Below, piece after piece: positions 18,114 to 26,964 of a stretch of DNA of 64,000 nt. A model generated the notes under the pieces. That model did not search any database. It saw nothing but the letters and a program-made list of their open reading frames with translations, and was not told the origin of the DNA. Location of the stretch: contig NZ_FXAG01000002.1 in NCBI RefSeq assembly GCF_900177275.1, positions 117,234 to 181,233 on the forward strand. Direction: 5' to 3'. The stretch comes from Pseudogulbenkiania subflava DSM 22618 (GTDB taxonomy: Bacteria > Pseudomonadota > Gammaproteobacteria > Burkholderiales > Chromobacteriaceae). Made by a program: the position numbers and the translations under genes. The first letter of the stretch is position 1. Every line of letters starts with the position of its first letter.

Positions 18114-18857
18114 TTAGCCGATTCGTGCCTCGGCGCTGCCGACCCCGACGAAGTCGACACGGACCGTGACCGGCAGCCCCACCGGGTGCATCCCGTTCCA
18201 GGCGCCGGTCGCCACGATGTCTCCCGCCTGCGCCCCGCCGACGTGCTCGATCCACCACGGCAGGCAGAAGAACAGGTCGTCGAGCGGCGGGCGGCCTTGC
18301 GTTTCGGCGCGCAGTCCGCCGTTGGCCGAAACACGCACGGTGAGCGCGGCAAAATCCAGCTCGCGCCAGTGCGGAATCGCGTCGCCGACGATCAGGCCGC
18401 CATTCACCAGATTGTCGGCCAGGCTCCACAGCGGACCGGCCACCTTGGGCGCGGCGAGCCGGGTGTCGATCAGTTCGATGGCGACGTGGACGCTGGCGAT
18501 CGCGTCGAGAATCTCGTCGCGGGTATAGCGCGTGGCACGTGGCGGCAGGTCGTGGCCGAAGCGCACCGCAATTTCGGCCTCGATCCCCAGGCCAAGAAAC
18601 GACGCGGCGGGTAACGTGGCACCAGAGGCGGCGAGGCGCTGTGGAAAGATCGGCGCGGCGGTGGGTTCGGCCTCGCGCGTCGGGGCGCCCACTTTCCACG
18701 CCGTTGGGCGGGCTCGGCCGACCAGGGTTTGCCAGATCGCCCGTTGCGTGGCATAAGCCTGTTCGCGGCTGGCGGGGCCGGCGTCGGCGGCCACCGTCAC
18801 GGCACGATGCTCGCGGTAGGCCTGGAGCAGGGGAGCGGCGAATGTCTTGGTATCCAT
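18114..18857 (-). CDS. 2-keto-4-pentenoate hydratase / decarboxylase family protein
   Basis: A 247-residue protein of the fumarylacetoacetate-hydrolase fold, MhpD/HpcG-like hydratase branch, whose members add water to 2-hydroxypenta-2,4-dienoates in aromatic meta-cleavage routes. Supporting segments are WKVGAPT, the metal-binding part GLGIEAEIAVRFG, AIELIDTR and the C-terminal GDIVATGAWNGMHPV. No other aromatic catabolism gene lies in the window, so the true substrate is unknown. Start 18857 is the first codon in line with family N-termini; the ribosome site (ACCGGGC) is weak. Confidence 0.82.
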   Translation of the reverse strand: MDTKTFAAPLLQAYREHRAVTVAADAGPASREQAYATQRAIWQTLVGRARPTAWKVGAPTREAEPTAAPIFPQRLAASGATLPAASFLGLGIEAEIAVRFGHDLPPRATRYTRDEILDAIASVHVAIELIDTRLAAPKVAGPLWSLADNLVNGGLIVGDAIPHWRELDFAALTVRVSANGGLRAETQGRPPLDDLFFCLPWWIEHVGGAQAGDIVATGAWNGMHPVGLPVTVRVDFVGVGSAEARIG

Positions 18858-19050
18858 GCCCGGTATCATAGCGCGGCGGCGGCTGGCGCGGGTCGCCGCG
18901 AGGCGTTGCGGAGGAGACGAACTTGCCGCGCCCCGCCCGGTCCCATTCGGGTTCGCGGCGAAACGTGCGCAAGAGGCGACATGGTATGATTGATGCTTCG
19001 CCAAACCAGTCGGACCCGCCGCCGGCCACTCCGTCCAACTTGATCTGAAC

Positions 19051-20046
19051 ATGATGCACACGTTTTTCTTCCGCATGACTGCCACCCTGGCGGCACTGCT
19101 CGCGCTGTGGCTCGCCTGGGTGGTGGCCGTGCCGGTGCCGCTGCCCAAGGCGCCTTACAGTATCGCCGTCGGCGCCAACCGCACGCTGGGCCAGGTGGCG
19201 CGCGCGCTGGACCAGGACGGCATGATCCGCAACCGCTGGGTGATGGTGGCGCTGATGCGCATCAGCGGCACCGACCGCAAGGTCAAGGCCGGCCTGTACG
19301 AATTTTCCCGCCCGGTGGCGATGTGGGAAGTGCTGCGCCGCTTCGCCCAGGGCAACCCGGACCAGGCCAGCGTGACGGCGATCGAGGGCTGGACCTTCCG
19401 CCAGTTCCGCCAGGCCCTGGCCAGCGAGCCCGACCTGCAGCACGTCACCGCCAGCTGGAGCGACGAGCAGATTTTGCGCGAAATCGGCGCCAGCGAGGCT
19501 CATCCTGAAGGCCTGTTCTTCCCCAGCACCTATTTCTACGTGCCGGGCTCGAGCGATCTCGAGGTCTATCGCCGCGCCTACCGCACCATGCAGCAGAATC
19601 TGGAAAGCATCTGGCTCGCGCGCCGGCCGGATCTACCCTACGCCTCGCCGTATGAACTGCTGATCATGGCGAGCCTGGTCGAGAAGGAAACCTCGCGCGA
19701 GAGCGACCGGGCGCAGGTGGCGGCGGTGTTCCTCAACCGTCTGAAGATCGGCATGCGCCTGCAGACCGACCCGGCGGTGATCTACGGCATGGGGGCCAGC
19801 TACCAGGGCAACATCGGCAAGGCCGGTCTGCGCCGCGACACGCCGTACAACACCTACACCCGTTCCGGCCTGACGCCGACGCCGATCGCTCTGCCGGGGC
19901 GCGCCGCGCTCGACGCCGCGGCACATCCGGCGGACACGCGCGCGCTGTACTTCGTCGCCCGCGGCGACGGCACCACGCATTTCTCCGAAACACTGGACGA
20001 ACACAACGGCGCGGTGCGCCAATTCATCCTGAAGAAAGGCTCCTGA
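19051..20046 (+). CDS. mltG: Endolytic murein transglycosylase
   Basis: MltG cuts nascent peptidoglycan strands at the inner membrane and so ends glycan synthesis. The 331-residue protein has one N-terminal membrane anchor (about 10-30), a LysM-like part (around 36-90) and the YceG catalytic domain with the motif LVEKET (catalytic Glu211) and the conserved [20 protein letters not shown]. Its stop overlaps the tmk start (TGATG). The order mltG-tmk-holB followed by a tatD-type gene is the same as in E. coli. Confidence 0.94.
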   Translation: MMHTFFFRMTATLAALLALWLAWVVAVPVPLPKAPYSIAVGANRTLGQVARALDQDGMIRNRWVMVALMRISGTDRKVKAGLYEFSRPVAMWEVLRRFAQGNPDQASVTAIEGWTFRQFRQALASEPDLQHVTASWSDEQILREIGASEAHPEGLFFPSTYFYVPGSSDLEVYRRAYRTMQQNLESIWLARRPDLPYASPYELLIMASLVEKETSRESDRAQVAAVFLNRLKIGMRLQTDPAVIYGMGASYQGNIGKAGLRRDTPYNTYTRSGLTPTPIALPGRAALDAAAHPADTRALYFVARGDGTTHFSETLDEHNGAVRQFILKKGS

Positions 20047-20672
20047 TGCGGCGCGGAACATTCATCACGCTGGAAGGCGTGGACGGGGCCGGCAAGAGCA
20101 CCCAGCTCGCCGCGGTGCGCGACTGGTTGGCCGAACAGGGCATCGACGCCGTGTTCACGCGCGAACCCGGCGGCACGGTGCTGGGCGAGAAGCTGCGCGA
20201 GCTGCTGCTGGCGGTGGACACCGAGGTGACGCTGGAGACCGAGACGCTGCTGATGTTTGCCGCGCGCCAGGAACACATCGCGCGCGTGATCGAACCGGCG
20301 CTGGCCGCCGGCCGCTGGGTGGTGTCCGACCGCTTCACCGACGCCACCTTCGCCTACCAGGGCGGCGGGCGCGGGCTGCCGTTCGCACGCATCGAGGCGC
20401 TGGAAGACTGGGTGCAGCAGGGGCTGCAGCCGGACCTGACGCTGCTGTTCGACGTGCCGCTCGAGGTCGCCGCCCGGCGCATGGCCGGTGGCGAGCGCGT
20501 GCTCGACCGTTTCGAGCAGGAGGCGGCCGATTTTCATGCCCGCGTGCGTGCGGCCTACCTGCAGCGCGCTTCGGCCAACCCGCGTATCGCGGTGGTCGAC
20601 GCCAACCGTTCCGCCGAACAGGTGCGCGCCGAGGTGATGCGCCGCCTCGACGCCGTGCGGGAGCGTCGCTGA
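20046..20672 (+). CDS. tmk: Thymidylate kinase
   Basis: Phosphorylates dTMP to dTDP. The 208-residue protein has the P-loop GVDGAGKS (11-18), the DRF-type motif [13 protein letters not shown] for dTMP binding, and a LID region near 140-160. Both ends overlap neighbours (TGATG with mltG and with holB), so expression is tightly coupled. The length is normal for bacteria. Confidence 0.96.
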   Translation: MRRGTFITLEGVDGAGKSTQLAAVRDWLAEQGIDAVFTREPGGTVLGEKLRELLLAVDTEVTLETETLLMFAARQEHIARVIEPALAAGRWVVSDRFTDATFAYQGGGRGLPFARIEALEDWVQQGLQPDLTLLFDVPLEVAARRMAGGERVLDRFEQEAADFHARVRAAYLQRASANPRIAVVDANRSAEQVRAEVMRRLDAVRERR

Positions 20673-21679
20673 TGCTCTATCCCTGGCAAGCCGCCGACTG
20701 GCAGCGCCTCAACCGCGAACGCGAGCGCCTGCCCAACGCCTGGCTGTTCACCGGTCCAACCGGCATCGGCAAGCTGGCTTTCGCCGAACATTTGGCGGCC
20801 TCGCTGCTGTGCGAATCGCCGCGCCCCGACCACGCCGCCTGCAGTCAGTGCGAGGCGTGCCGCTGGTTCGCCCACGGCAGCCACCCGGACTTCCGCCGGC
20901 TCACTCCGCTGGGCGACGAGGAGGACGAGGCCAAGGAGGGTAGCAAGCCGACACGCAAGCTGCCGGTGATCAAGATTGAGGCGGTGCGCGAGGTGATCGA
21001 CTTTGCCCACCTCACCGCGCACCGCGCCGGACGCCGCATCGTGCTGGTGGAACCGGCCGAGGCGCTCAATCCGGCGGCGGCCAACGCGCTCCTGAAGATC
21101 CTCGAGGAGCCGCCCGCCGAGGTGCTGTTCCTGTTGGTGGCACACGCCCCGCAGCGGCTGCTGCCGACCATCAAGAGCCGCTGCCGAGCCTTTCCGCTGA
21201 CCGCGCCGACGGAAAGCGAGGCGCTGGCCTGGCTGGAAGCAGCCGGGGTGGACAACGCCCGCACCGAGCTGGCGCACCACGGCGGCACGCCGCTGTTCGA
21301 GCACGACGCGGCGCTGGCCAAGCTGCGCCAGCAGTTTCTCGACGTTCTGGCGCGGCCGACGCTGGCCGACGCCATCTCGCTCGCCGAGCAGATCGACCGC
21401 CACAAGCTGCCGCTGGCGCTGCCGCTGGAGTGGCTGCAAAAGTGGCTGCACGATCTGGCCGGTTTGAGGCTGGGGGGCCAACTCCGCTATTATCCCGATC
21501 ATCAGGCGGCACTGCAGGCCCTGGCCGAGCGTGCCGACCTCGCCTTGCTGATGGGTTGCTACCAGAGCCTGATTCAGCTGGCCCCGTTCGGTCAGCACAC
21601 GCTGAACGTACGCTTGCAGCTCGAAGCGCTGTTGATGGACTATCTGAACGTGTTCGCGGCCCGCACGGCCGCGCGCTGA
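20672..21679 (+). CDS. holB: DNA polymerase III subunit delta prime
   Basis: Clamp-loader subunit of the replicase. The 335-residue protein has a P-loop-like GPTGIGKL (28-35) and a zinc site with Cys47, Cys57, Cys60 and Cys63, as in E. coli delta prime, then the conserved NALLKILEEPP sensor region. The start overlaps the tmk stop. A 25-bp gap leads to the pilZ-type gene. Confidence 0.94.
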   Translation: MLYPWQAADWQRLNRERERLPNAWLFTGPTGIGKLAFAEHLAASLLCESPRPDHAACSQCEACRWFAHGSHPDFRRLTPLGDEEDEAKEGSKPTRKLPVIKIEAVREVIDFAHLTAHRAGRRIVLVEPAEALNPAAANALLKILEEPPAEVLFLLVAHAPQRLLPTIKSRCRAFPLTAPTESEALAWLEAAGVDNARTELAHHGGTPLFEHDAALAKLRQQFLDVLARPTLADAISLAEQIDRHKLPLALPLEWLQKWLHDLAGLRLGGQLRYYPDHQAALQALAERADLALLMGCYQSLIQLAPFGQHTLNVRLQLEALLMDYLNVFAARTAAR

Positions 21680-21704
21680 AACCACTGCAAGGGAAGCCCG
21701 GCGC

Positions 21705-22085
21705 ATGGAACTGGAGAAAGAGAACGTCGTTACCCGCCCGGACGGCAACCGCCCCGGCGTCATGTCGCTGCACATCAAGGAGCGCGGCGCGCTCTACGCC
21801 GCCTACATGCCCTTCCTGCGCAACGGCGGCATCTTCATCCCCACCGGCAAGGCGCTGGCGCTGGGCGAGGAGGTGTTCCTGCTGCTGACGCTGATGGACG
21901 ACCCGCAAAAGGTGGCGGTGCAGGGCAAGGTGGTGTGGATCACCCCGGCCGGCGCCAACAACAGCCTGGCCCAGGGCGTCGGTGTCGAGTTCGCCAGCAG
22001 CGACGAGGGGCGCCAGGCGCGCAGCAAGATCGAGGCCTTGCTGGGCGGTGTGCTTAATTCCACCCGTCCCACCCATACCATGTAA
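21705..22085 (+). CDS. pilZ: PilZ domain protein (type IV pilus type)
   Basis: A 126-residue PilZ-fold protein. It lacks the RxxxR and D/N-x-S-x-x-G c-di-GMP motifs of canonical PilZ domains but has the segments FLRNGGIFIPT and QGVGVEF typical of the type IV pilus assembly PilZ of Pseudomonas and Neisseriales. It is therefore expected to act by protein contacts (with the PilB ATPase and an EAL protein in known cases) rather than by binding c-di-GMP. The place between holB and tatD is the same as in Pseudomonas. The stop codon touches a MITE-like element. Confidence 0.9.
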   Translation: MELEKENVVTRPDGNRPGVMSLHIKERGALYAAYMPFLRNGGIFIPTGKALALGEEVFLLLTLMDDPQKVAVQGKVVWITPAGANNSLAQGVGVEFASSDEGRQARSKIEALLGGVLNSTRPTHTM

Positions 22086-22289
22086 GGGCCTGTTCACGCT
22101 CTTGCTGCGCGATCCCTGATCGGGGCTCATGTGCACTGCGTGCCAATCTATCGCTGGGCAAATCAAAGATTTGCACGCAGAGATTGGCTCAGCGATCGGA
22201 AATCCTCATGTATTACTTGTACATTCCGGTTTCTGCGCTGCTCTTCACTCGGCTGAGGGCCGCGCGCGACAGATCGTGAACAGGTTCTA
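22085..22289. mobile_element. MITE-like element, copy B (205 bp)
   Basis: Longest of three copies. Left end AGGGCCTGTTCACGCTCT (two changes from consensus), right end, read from the other strand, AGAACCTGTTCACGATCT. It contains an extra internal hairpin (CAAATCAAAGATTTG at about 22159-22173) missing from the others. It begins at the last base of the pilZ stop codon and separates pilZ from tatD inside what is elsewhere a compact operon. Confidence 0.78.
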
Positions 22290-22354
22290 AGCGGCGCGCT
22301 CTGCCCGCCGAGAAAACATTACGCGCCCGCCCGGCGGGCGTGCAGGATGCAACC

Positions 22355-23128
22355 ATGCTTGTCGATTCGCACTGCCACATCAATTTTCCCGACCTTGCCG
22401 CGCGCCTGCCCGAGGTGCTGGCCAACATGCGCCACAACGGCGTCAGCCACGCCCTGGTGATCGGCGTCAGCCGTCCCAAGTACCCCGAGGTGCTGGCGCT
22501 GGCCGAGGCGCACGACAACCTGTACGCCACCGTCGGCGTCCATCCGGACGACCCGGACGCCGAAGAGTACAGCGAGGACGAACTGGTTGCCCATGCCGCC
22601 CATCCCAAGGTGGTCGGCATCGGCGAGACCGGGCTCGACTACCACTGGTGCCAGGGCGACCTCGCCTGGCAGCACGAGCGCTTCCGCACCCACATCCGCG
22701 CCGCGCGCCGCGTCGGCCTGCCGCTGGTGATCCACACCCGCGAGTCGGCCGCCGACACGGTGCAGCTGATGCGCGAGGAGAACGCCGGCGAGGCGGGCGG
22801 GGTGATGCACTGCTTCACCGAGAGCTGGGAAGTGGCGCAGCAGGCGCTGGACTTGGGCTTCTACATCTCGCTGTCCGGCATCGTCACCTTCAAGAACGCG
22901 CTGCAGGTGAAGGAAGTGGCGCAGAAGGTGCCGCTCGACCGGCTGCTGGTGGAAACCGATTCGCCCTACCTCGCGCCGGTGCCGTTTCGCGGCAAGACCA
23001 ATGAACCGGCGTACGTGAAGCATGTCGCAGAACATATCGCCGAACTGCGCGGGCTGAGCTTCGAGGCGGTGGCCGAGGCCACCACCGACAATTTCTTCCG
23101 CCTGTTCGCCAAGATTCCGCGGCCGTGA
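22355..23128 (+). CDS. TatD family metal-dependent hydrolase (YcfH type)
   Basis: A 257-residue TIM-barrel hydrolase of the TatD family (metal-dependent DNase/hydrolase). The N-terminal metal motif is DSHCHINF; further ligands are seen in GETGLDYHW, IHTRESAADT, MHCFTES and the C-terminal LVETDSPYLAP. The ATG at 22355 is preferred to an in-frame GTG five codons upstream because GCAGGATGC precedes it. It belongs by position to the mltG-tmk-holB cluster, though a 205-bp element now separates it from pilZ. Confidence 0.92.
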   Translation: MLVDSHCHINFPDLAARLPEVLANMRHNGVSHALVIGVSRPKYPEVLALAEAHDNLYATVGVHPDDPDAEEYSEDELVAHAAHPKVVGIGETGLDYHWCQGDLAWQHERFRTHIRAARRVGLPLVIHTRESAADTVQLMREENAGEAGGVMHCFTESWEVAQQALDLGFYISLSGIVTFKNALQVKEVAQKVPLDRLLVETDSPYLAPVPFRGKTNEPAYVKHVAEHIAELRGLSFEAVAEATTDNFFRLFAKIPRP

Positions 23129-23151
23129 CCCGGTGCCTGACCGGCCCCGGC

Positions 23152-23163
23152 CTTCGGCCAACC
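23152..23163 (-). repeat. Uptake-like repeat GGTTGGCCGAAG, copy 4
   Basis: Exact 12-mer on the minus strand, 23 bp after the tatD stop; the 13th base is G instead of A. Confidence 0.7.
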
Positions 23164-23189
23164 CTTTGACGAGTGATTCCAGGCAACCG

Positions 23190-23279
23190 TCGAAACGAGA
23201 CAACGCAGCCCGGCAGGATGGGGTGCTACAAAACCGAGGCGCAGGCTAAAGAATGCCGCCGACGGTATTGTCGTTTCGA
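23190..23279. repeat. Inverted repeat pair upstream of the MBL-fold gene
   Basis: TCGAAACGA (23190-23198) and TCGTTTCGA (23271-23279) form a 9-bp inverted pair 72 bp apart, with looser pairing further in. It may be a small repeat element or chance; no second copy is seen here. Confidence 0.3.
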
Positions 23280-23307
23280 GGGCGTACTGGAATGAAAGCG
23301 AGTAGTC

Positions 23308-24084
23308 GTGTCGAGTGTCGAATTGACCGTCCTCGGCTGCGGGTCCAGCTCCGGAACCCCGGCCATCGGCTGTGATTGCCCCACCTGCACCTCGCCGGAC
23401 CCGAGGAACCGGCGCAGCCGCGCCAGCGCCTACCTGCGCGTCGGCGACACCGCCTTTCTGATCGACACCGGGCCGGATCTGCGCCATCAGGCGTTGCGCG
23501 AGGGCATCACCCGGGTCGACGCGGTGCTCTATACCCACCCGCACGCCGACCACCTCAACGGCATCGACGACCTGCGCGCTTTCTGCTACGTGAAAAAAGG
23601 GGCGATCACCCTGTTCGGCAACGGCTTCACGCTGGCCAACGTTCGTTCCCGCTTCGACTACGCGCTGCACGCGCCGTCCAAGGCCTGGGACAAGCCGGTG
23701 CTGCTGACCGAGGAGGTGGGCGGGCCGTTCGAATTCGGCGGCGTGATGGTGACGCCGATCCCGCTGATGCACGGCAGCTGGCCCTGCCTGGGCTGGCGCA
23801 TCGGCAACGTCGCCTGGCTCACCGACCTGTCCGACATCCCCGAGCACAGTCTGGAGAAGCTGCAGGGCCTCGAGGTGCTGTTCCTCGACTGCCTGCGGCG
23901 CGAGCCCTATCCCTCGCACCTGTGCGTGGCCGACTCGCTGCGCTGGGCCGAGCACATCGGCGCCCGTCGCACCATCCTGATCCACATGACGCACGGTCTG
24001 GAATACCATGCGCTGTCGGCGGAGTGCCCGCCGGGGGTGGAGGTGGGCTACGACGGACTGCGCGTCAGCGTGCCGCTGGCCTGA
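23308..24084 (+). CDS. MBL-fold metallo-hydrolase (PhnP-like)
   Basis: A 258-residue metallo-beta-lactamase-fold protein. The metal motif is THPHADHLNG, with further ligands at LMHGSW, WLTDLSDI and the C-terminal IHMTHGL. A short insertion with CDCPTC near residue 24 gives a possible extra zinc site, as in PhnP-type phosphodiesterases. It starts with GTG; the ribosome site is weak. It follows tatD at 180 bp, an association seen in other betaproteobacteria. The substrate is not known; cyclic phosphodiester cleavage is a reasonable guess. Confidence 0.85.
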   Translation: MSSVELTVLGCGSSSGTPAIGCDCPTCTSPDPRNRRSRASAYLRVGDTAFLIDTGPDLRHQALREGITRVDAVLYTHPHADHLNGIDDLRAFCYVKKGAITLFGNGFTLANVRSRFDYALHAPSKAWDKPVLLTEEVGGPFEFGGVMVTPIPLMHGSWPCLGWRIGNVAWLTDLSDIPEHSLEKLQGLEVLFLDCLRREPYPSHLCVADSLRWAEHIGARRTILIHMTHGLEYHALSAECPPGVEVGYDGLRVSVPLA

Positions 24085-24096
24085 TCCTCTTCGCTG

Positions 24097-24136
24097 AAAC
24101 GCTTCGGCCAACCTATCCCGGTTGGCCGAAGCGTTT
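24097..24136. terminator. Terminator-like hairpin made of two inverted uptake-like repeats
   Basis: AAACGCTTCGGCCAACC (24097-24113) and GGTTGGCCGAAGCGTTT (24120-24136) form a perfect 17-bp stem with a TATCCC loop between convergent genes. Each arm contains the recurrent 12-mer (copies 5 and 6). Confidence 0.8.
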
Positions 24137-24143
24137 GGGGCCC

Positions 24144-24449
24144 TCACAGCGGCGTCTGTCGCCCCTGGTACAGCTTCATCTCGCTCGCGACGAAGTGCCC
24201 GATCATGGTGCGATACACCGCCGCAGTGAGTTCCGGGTCGGCACCGAGCTCGCCCGCCAGCCGTGTCACGCGGCGTATCACCTGATCGACGCGCTTGCCG
24301 CCCTCTACCTCGGCCGTGCTGTTCTTGAAAGCGGCCGCCTGCTCCACGTACAGGCCGCGCTCGGCGATCAGCGCGACCAGCGCCTGGTCGATGCGGTCGA
24401 TCTGCTCGCGCACCTCGTCCAGGCTCTGGCATTGGTAGATAAAATCCAT
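24144..24449 (-). CDS. Chorismate mutase / isochorismate-pyruvate lyase-like (AroQ fold)
   Basis: A 101-residue, all-helical AroQ-class protein. The N-terminal CQSLDEVREQIDRIDQALV and the C-terminal VYRTMIGHFVASE match the PchB/AroQ subgroup closely, with an active-site Arg in the first helix and Lys in AAAFK. Enzymes of this group rearrange chorismate to prephenate or split isochorismate; which applies here is not clear. Start 24449 has GAAGGAAAG upstream. It lies 119 bp after trpS in the same direction with no terminator between, so it may be under the trpS attenuator. Confidence 0.83.
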   Translation of the reverse strand: MDFIYQCQSLDEVREQIDRIDQALVALIAERGLYVEQAAAFKNSTAEVEGGKRVDQVIRRVTRLAGELGADPELTAAVYRTMIGHFVASEMKLYQGRQTPL

Positions 24450-24568
24450 GGGTACTTTCCTTCGATGTGAGTGCTTCGGCGCCACCGCAACACACGCCTT
24501 GAGAGAGGCTGTGGCCCGGCCTGGCATCGGAGCTGGTGAGGCACCCGGTAGTCGTACGGCGGCCGGGA

Positions 24569-25609
<1,041 letters not shown>

Positions 25610-25644
25610 TCAGGGAGACTGCCAGCAAGGAGGGGGTGGAAAAC

Positions 25645-25683
25645 GAAAACCCCGGAGCGCCTGCTGGCAGCTCCGGGGTTTTC
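25645..25683 (-). terminator. Attenuator terminator in the trpS leader
   Basis: GAAAACCCCGGAGC and GCTCCGGGGTTTTC form a perfect 14-bp stem with an 11-nt loop. On the minus strand the stem runs into TTTTCGTTTTCC. It ends about 55 nt before the trpS start codon, so trpS transcripts starting upstream must read through it. Confidence 0.8.
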
Positions 25684-25699
25684 GGGTGTACGCAACCGC

Positions 25700-25724
25700 G
25701 GTGCCGCCTAGGACAGGCGCCACC
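25700..25724 (-). promoter_or_regulatory. Pause (1:2) hairpin of the trpS attenuator
   Basis: On the minus strand GGTGGCGCCT pairs with AGGCGGCACC (9 of 10 pairs) around a 5-nt loop. The first arm overlaps the two Trp codons and the loop holds the leader stop codon, as in known attenuators. The second arm (GGCGGC) can pair alternatively with GCTGCC in the terminator region, giving an antiterminator. Confidence 0.6.
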
Positions 25725-25770
25725 AACCAAACGAGAAAGCGATTGCGAATGAGGTATTCATGTTTTTCAT
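25708..25770 (-). CDS. trpS leader peptide with tandem Trp codons
   Basis: A 20-codon reading frame, MKNMNTSFAIAFSFGWWRLS, ends with TAG. The two adjacent TGG codons (25725-25720) lie four codons before the stop and at the base of the pause hairpin. Tandem Trp codons in so short a frame directly before a terminator and a Trp synthetase gene are hard to explain by chance. The ribosome site is weak (GGTTTG). A possible -35 TTGACG lies at 25798-25793. Confidence 0.72.
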   Translation of the reverse strand: MKNMNTSFAIAFSFGWWRLS

Positions 25771-25818
25771 CAAACCATGGCGACCGAAGCGGCGTCAAGC
25801 ACCATCAGTGCGGACGGC

Positions 25819-26640
25819 TCAGAACCGCCGCGTCAGGTTGGCCTTGTGCATGATGGTCGAGGCGATTTCCTCGATCGACTTGTGCGTGGTGCTGATGAAC
25901 GAAATGGCGTGGTGGCGGAACATCGACTCGGCCTCGTTCACCTCGGAGCGGCAGTTCTCGATGCTGGCGTATTTGGAGTCCGGGCGGCGTTCGGAACGGA
26001 TGTGATGCAGGCGCGCCGGGTCGATGGTCAGGCCGAAGATCTTCTGGCGGAACGGCAGCAGCATCTTGGGCAGCGTCGGGCTGTCCAGGTCTTCCGGGGT
26101 CAGTGGGTAGTTGGCGGCCTTGATGCCGTATTGCAGCGCGAGATACAGGCAGGTCGGAGTCTTGCCCGAGCGCGACACGCCGACCAGGATCACGTCGGCC
26201 TCGTGCAGGTCCTTCAGCTTCACCCCGTCGTCGTGGTTGAGCGAGTAGTTCACCGCCTCGATACGGTGATCGTACTGCGACTCGTTCATCATGCCGTGCG
26301 CCTTGCCCACCGACAGCGTGGCCTTCTGGTGCAGTTCCGCTTCCAGTTCGCCGATGAAGGCCTCGAAGAAGTCGATCACCAGCGCATGGTCGACGCGCAG
26401 CGCCTGGCGCACCTCGGCGTTGACGATGCTGGTGAATACCACCGGCTTCTGGTGATCGTCGGCGGTACGCTGGCGAATCATCTCGGCCACTTCCTGCGCC
26501 TTCTCCACCGTGTCGACGAAGGGGATGGTCTCGCGCTTGAATTCGATGGTGTCAAACTGCGTCAGCAAGGTGTTGCCCAGGGCCTCGGCGGTGATGCCGG
26601 TGCGGTCGGAAACGAAAATGGCGGAGCGGAGGTGTGGCAT
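25819..26640 (-). CDS. ppsR: PEP synthase regulatory protein (kinase/pyrophosphorylase)
   Basis: A 273-residue DUF299 protein that inactivates PEP synthase by ADP-dependent phosphorylation of a threonine near its catalytic His and reactivates it by phosphate-dependent removal. The P-loop GVSRSGKT lies near residue 150, and the N-terminal [12 protein letters not shown] is typical. It is divergent from ppsA, its target, with 324 bp between the genes. Full length. Confidence 0.95.
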   Translation of the reverse strand: MPHLRSAIFVSDRTGITAEALGNTLLTQFDTIEFKRETIPFVDTVEKAQEVAEMIRQRTADDHQKPVVFTSIVNAEVRQALRVDHALVIDFFEAFIGELEAELHQKATLSVGKAHGMMNESQYDHRIEAVNYSLNHDDGVKLKDLHEADVILVGVSRSGKTPTCLYLALQYGIKAANYPLTPEDLDSPTLPKMLLPFRQKIFGLTIDPARLHHIRSERRPDSKYASIENCRSEVNEAESMFRHHAISFISTTHKSIEEIASTIMHKANLTRRF

Positions 26641-26964
26641 GAATGCACCTGTCGAAAAGAAATAGCGGAGAGTCGTGAGCCGATTATACCCGTCCCGCCG
26701 CCGCCGTCAGCGTTCTCACCGCGCAGCCCGCCCCCAGTGGGGCCAATCTCCCGCCCCGTTTGGCTTTACAGTAGTGTTAACACTACATGACAAAAGGCTT
26801 TTTCCCGCCGGGCGGGTGCGATGGTGCCAGAACGGCAGGATGGAAGTCCTTGATTAAGGGCAAATCCTTACCTTGTGCAATGCAAAAGACGCTACGCAAG
26901 CCGGGCGTTAATCGGCTAGAATGCGGCTTTCTATCGTCTCCAATCCAATACAGGAAGTGAAGTG
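26641..26964. promoter_or_regulatory. Divergent ppsR/ppsA control region with a perfect palindrome
   Basis: The 324-bp gap holds a perfect 16-bp palindrome GTAGTGTTAACACTAC at 26771-26786, a likely operator for an unidentified dimeric regulator. A -10-like TAGAAT at 26917-26922 lies about 43 bp before the ppsA start; its -35 is poor, which fits an activated promoter. The 5' end of ppsR side is GC-rich and featureless. Confidence 0.55.

Noticed and set aside
20125-20135. Further GGTTGGCCGAA matches (here and GTTGGCCGAAG at 41189-41199)
   Set aside because: They are 11-base matches within coding sequence and may be chance; not counted among the ten full copies.
22085-22289. MITE-like copies considered as Correia elements of Neisseria
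   Set aside because: The termini and core do not match the known Correia repeats; the likeness is only in size and genomic habit.
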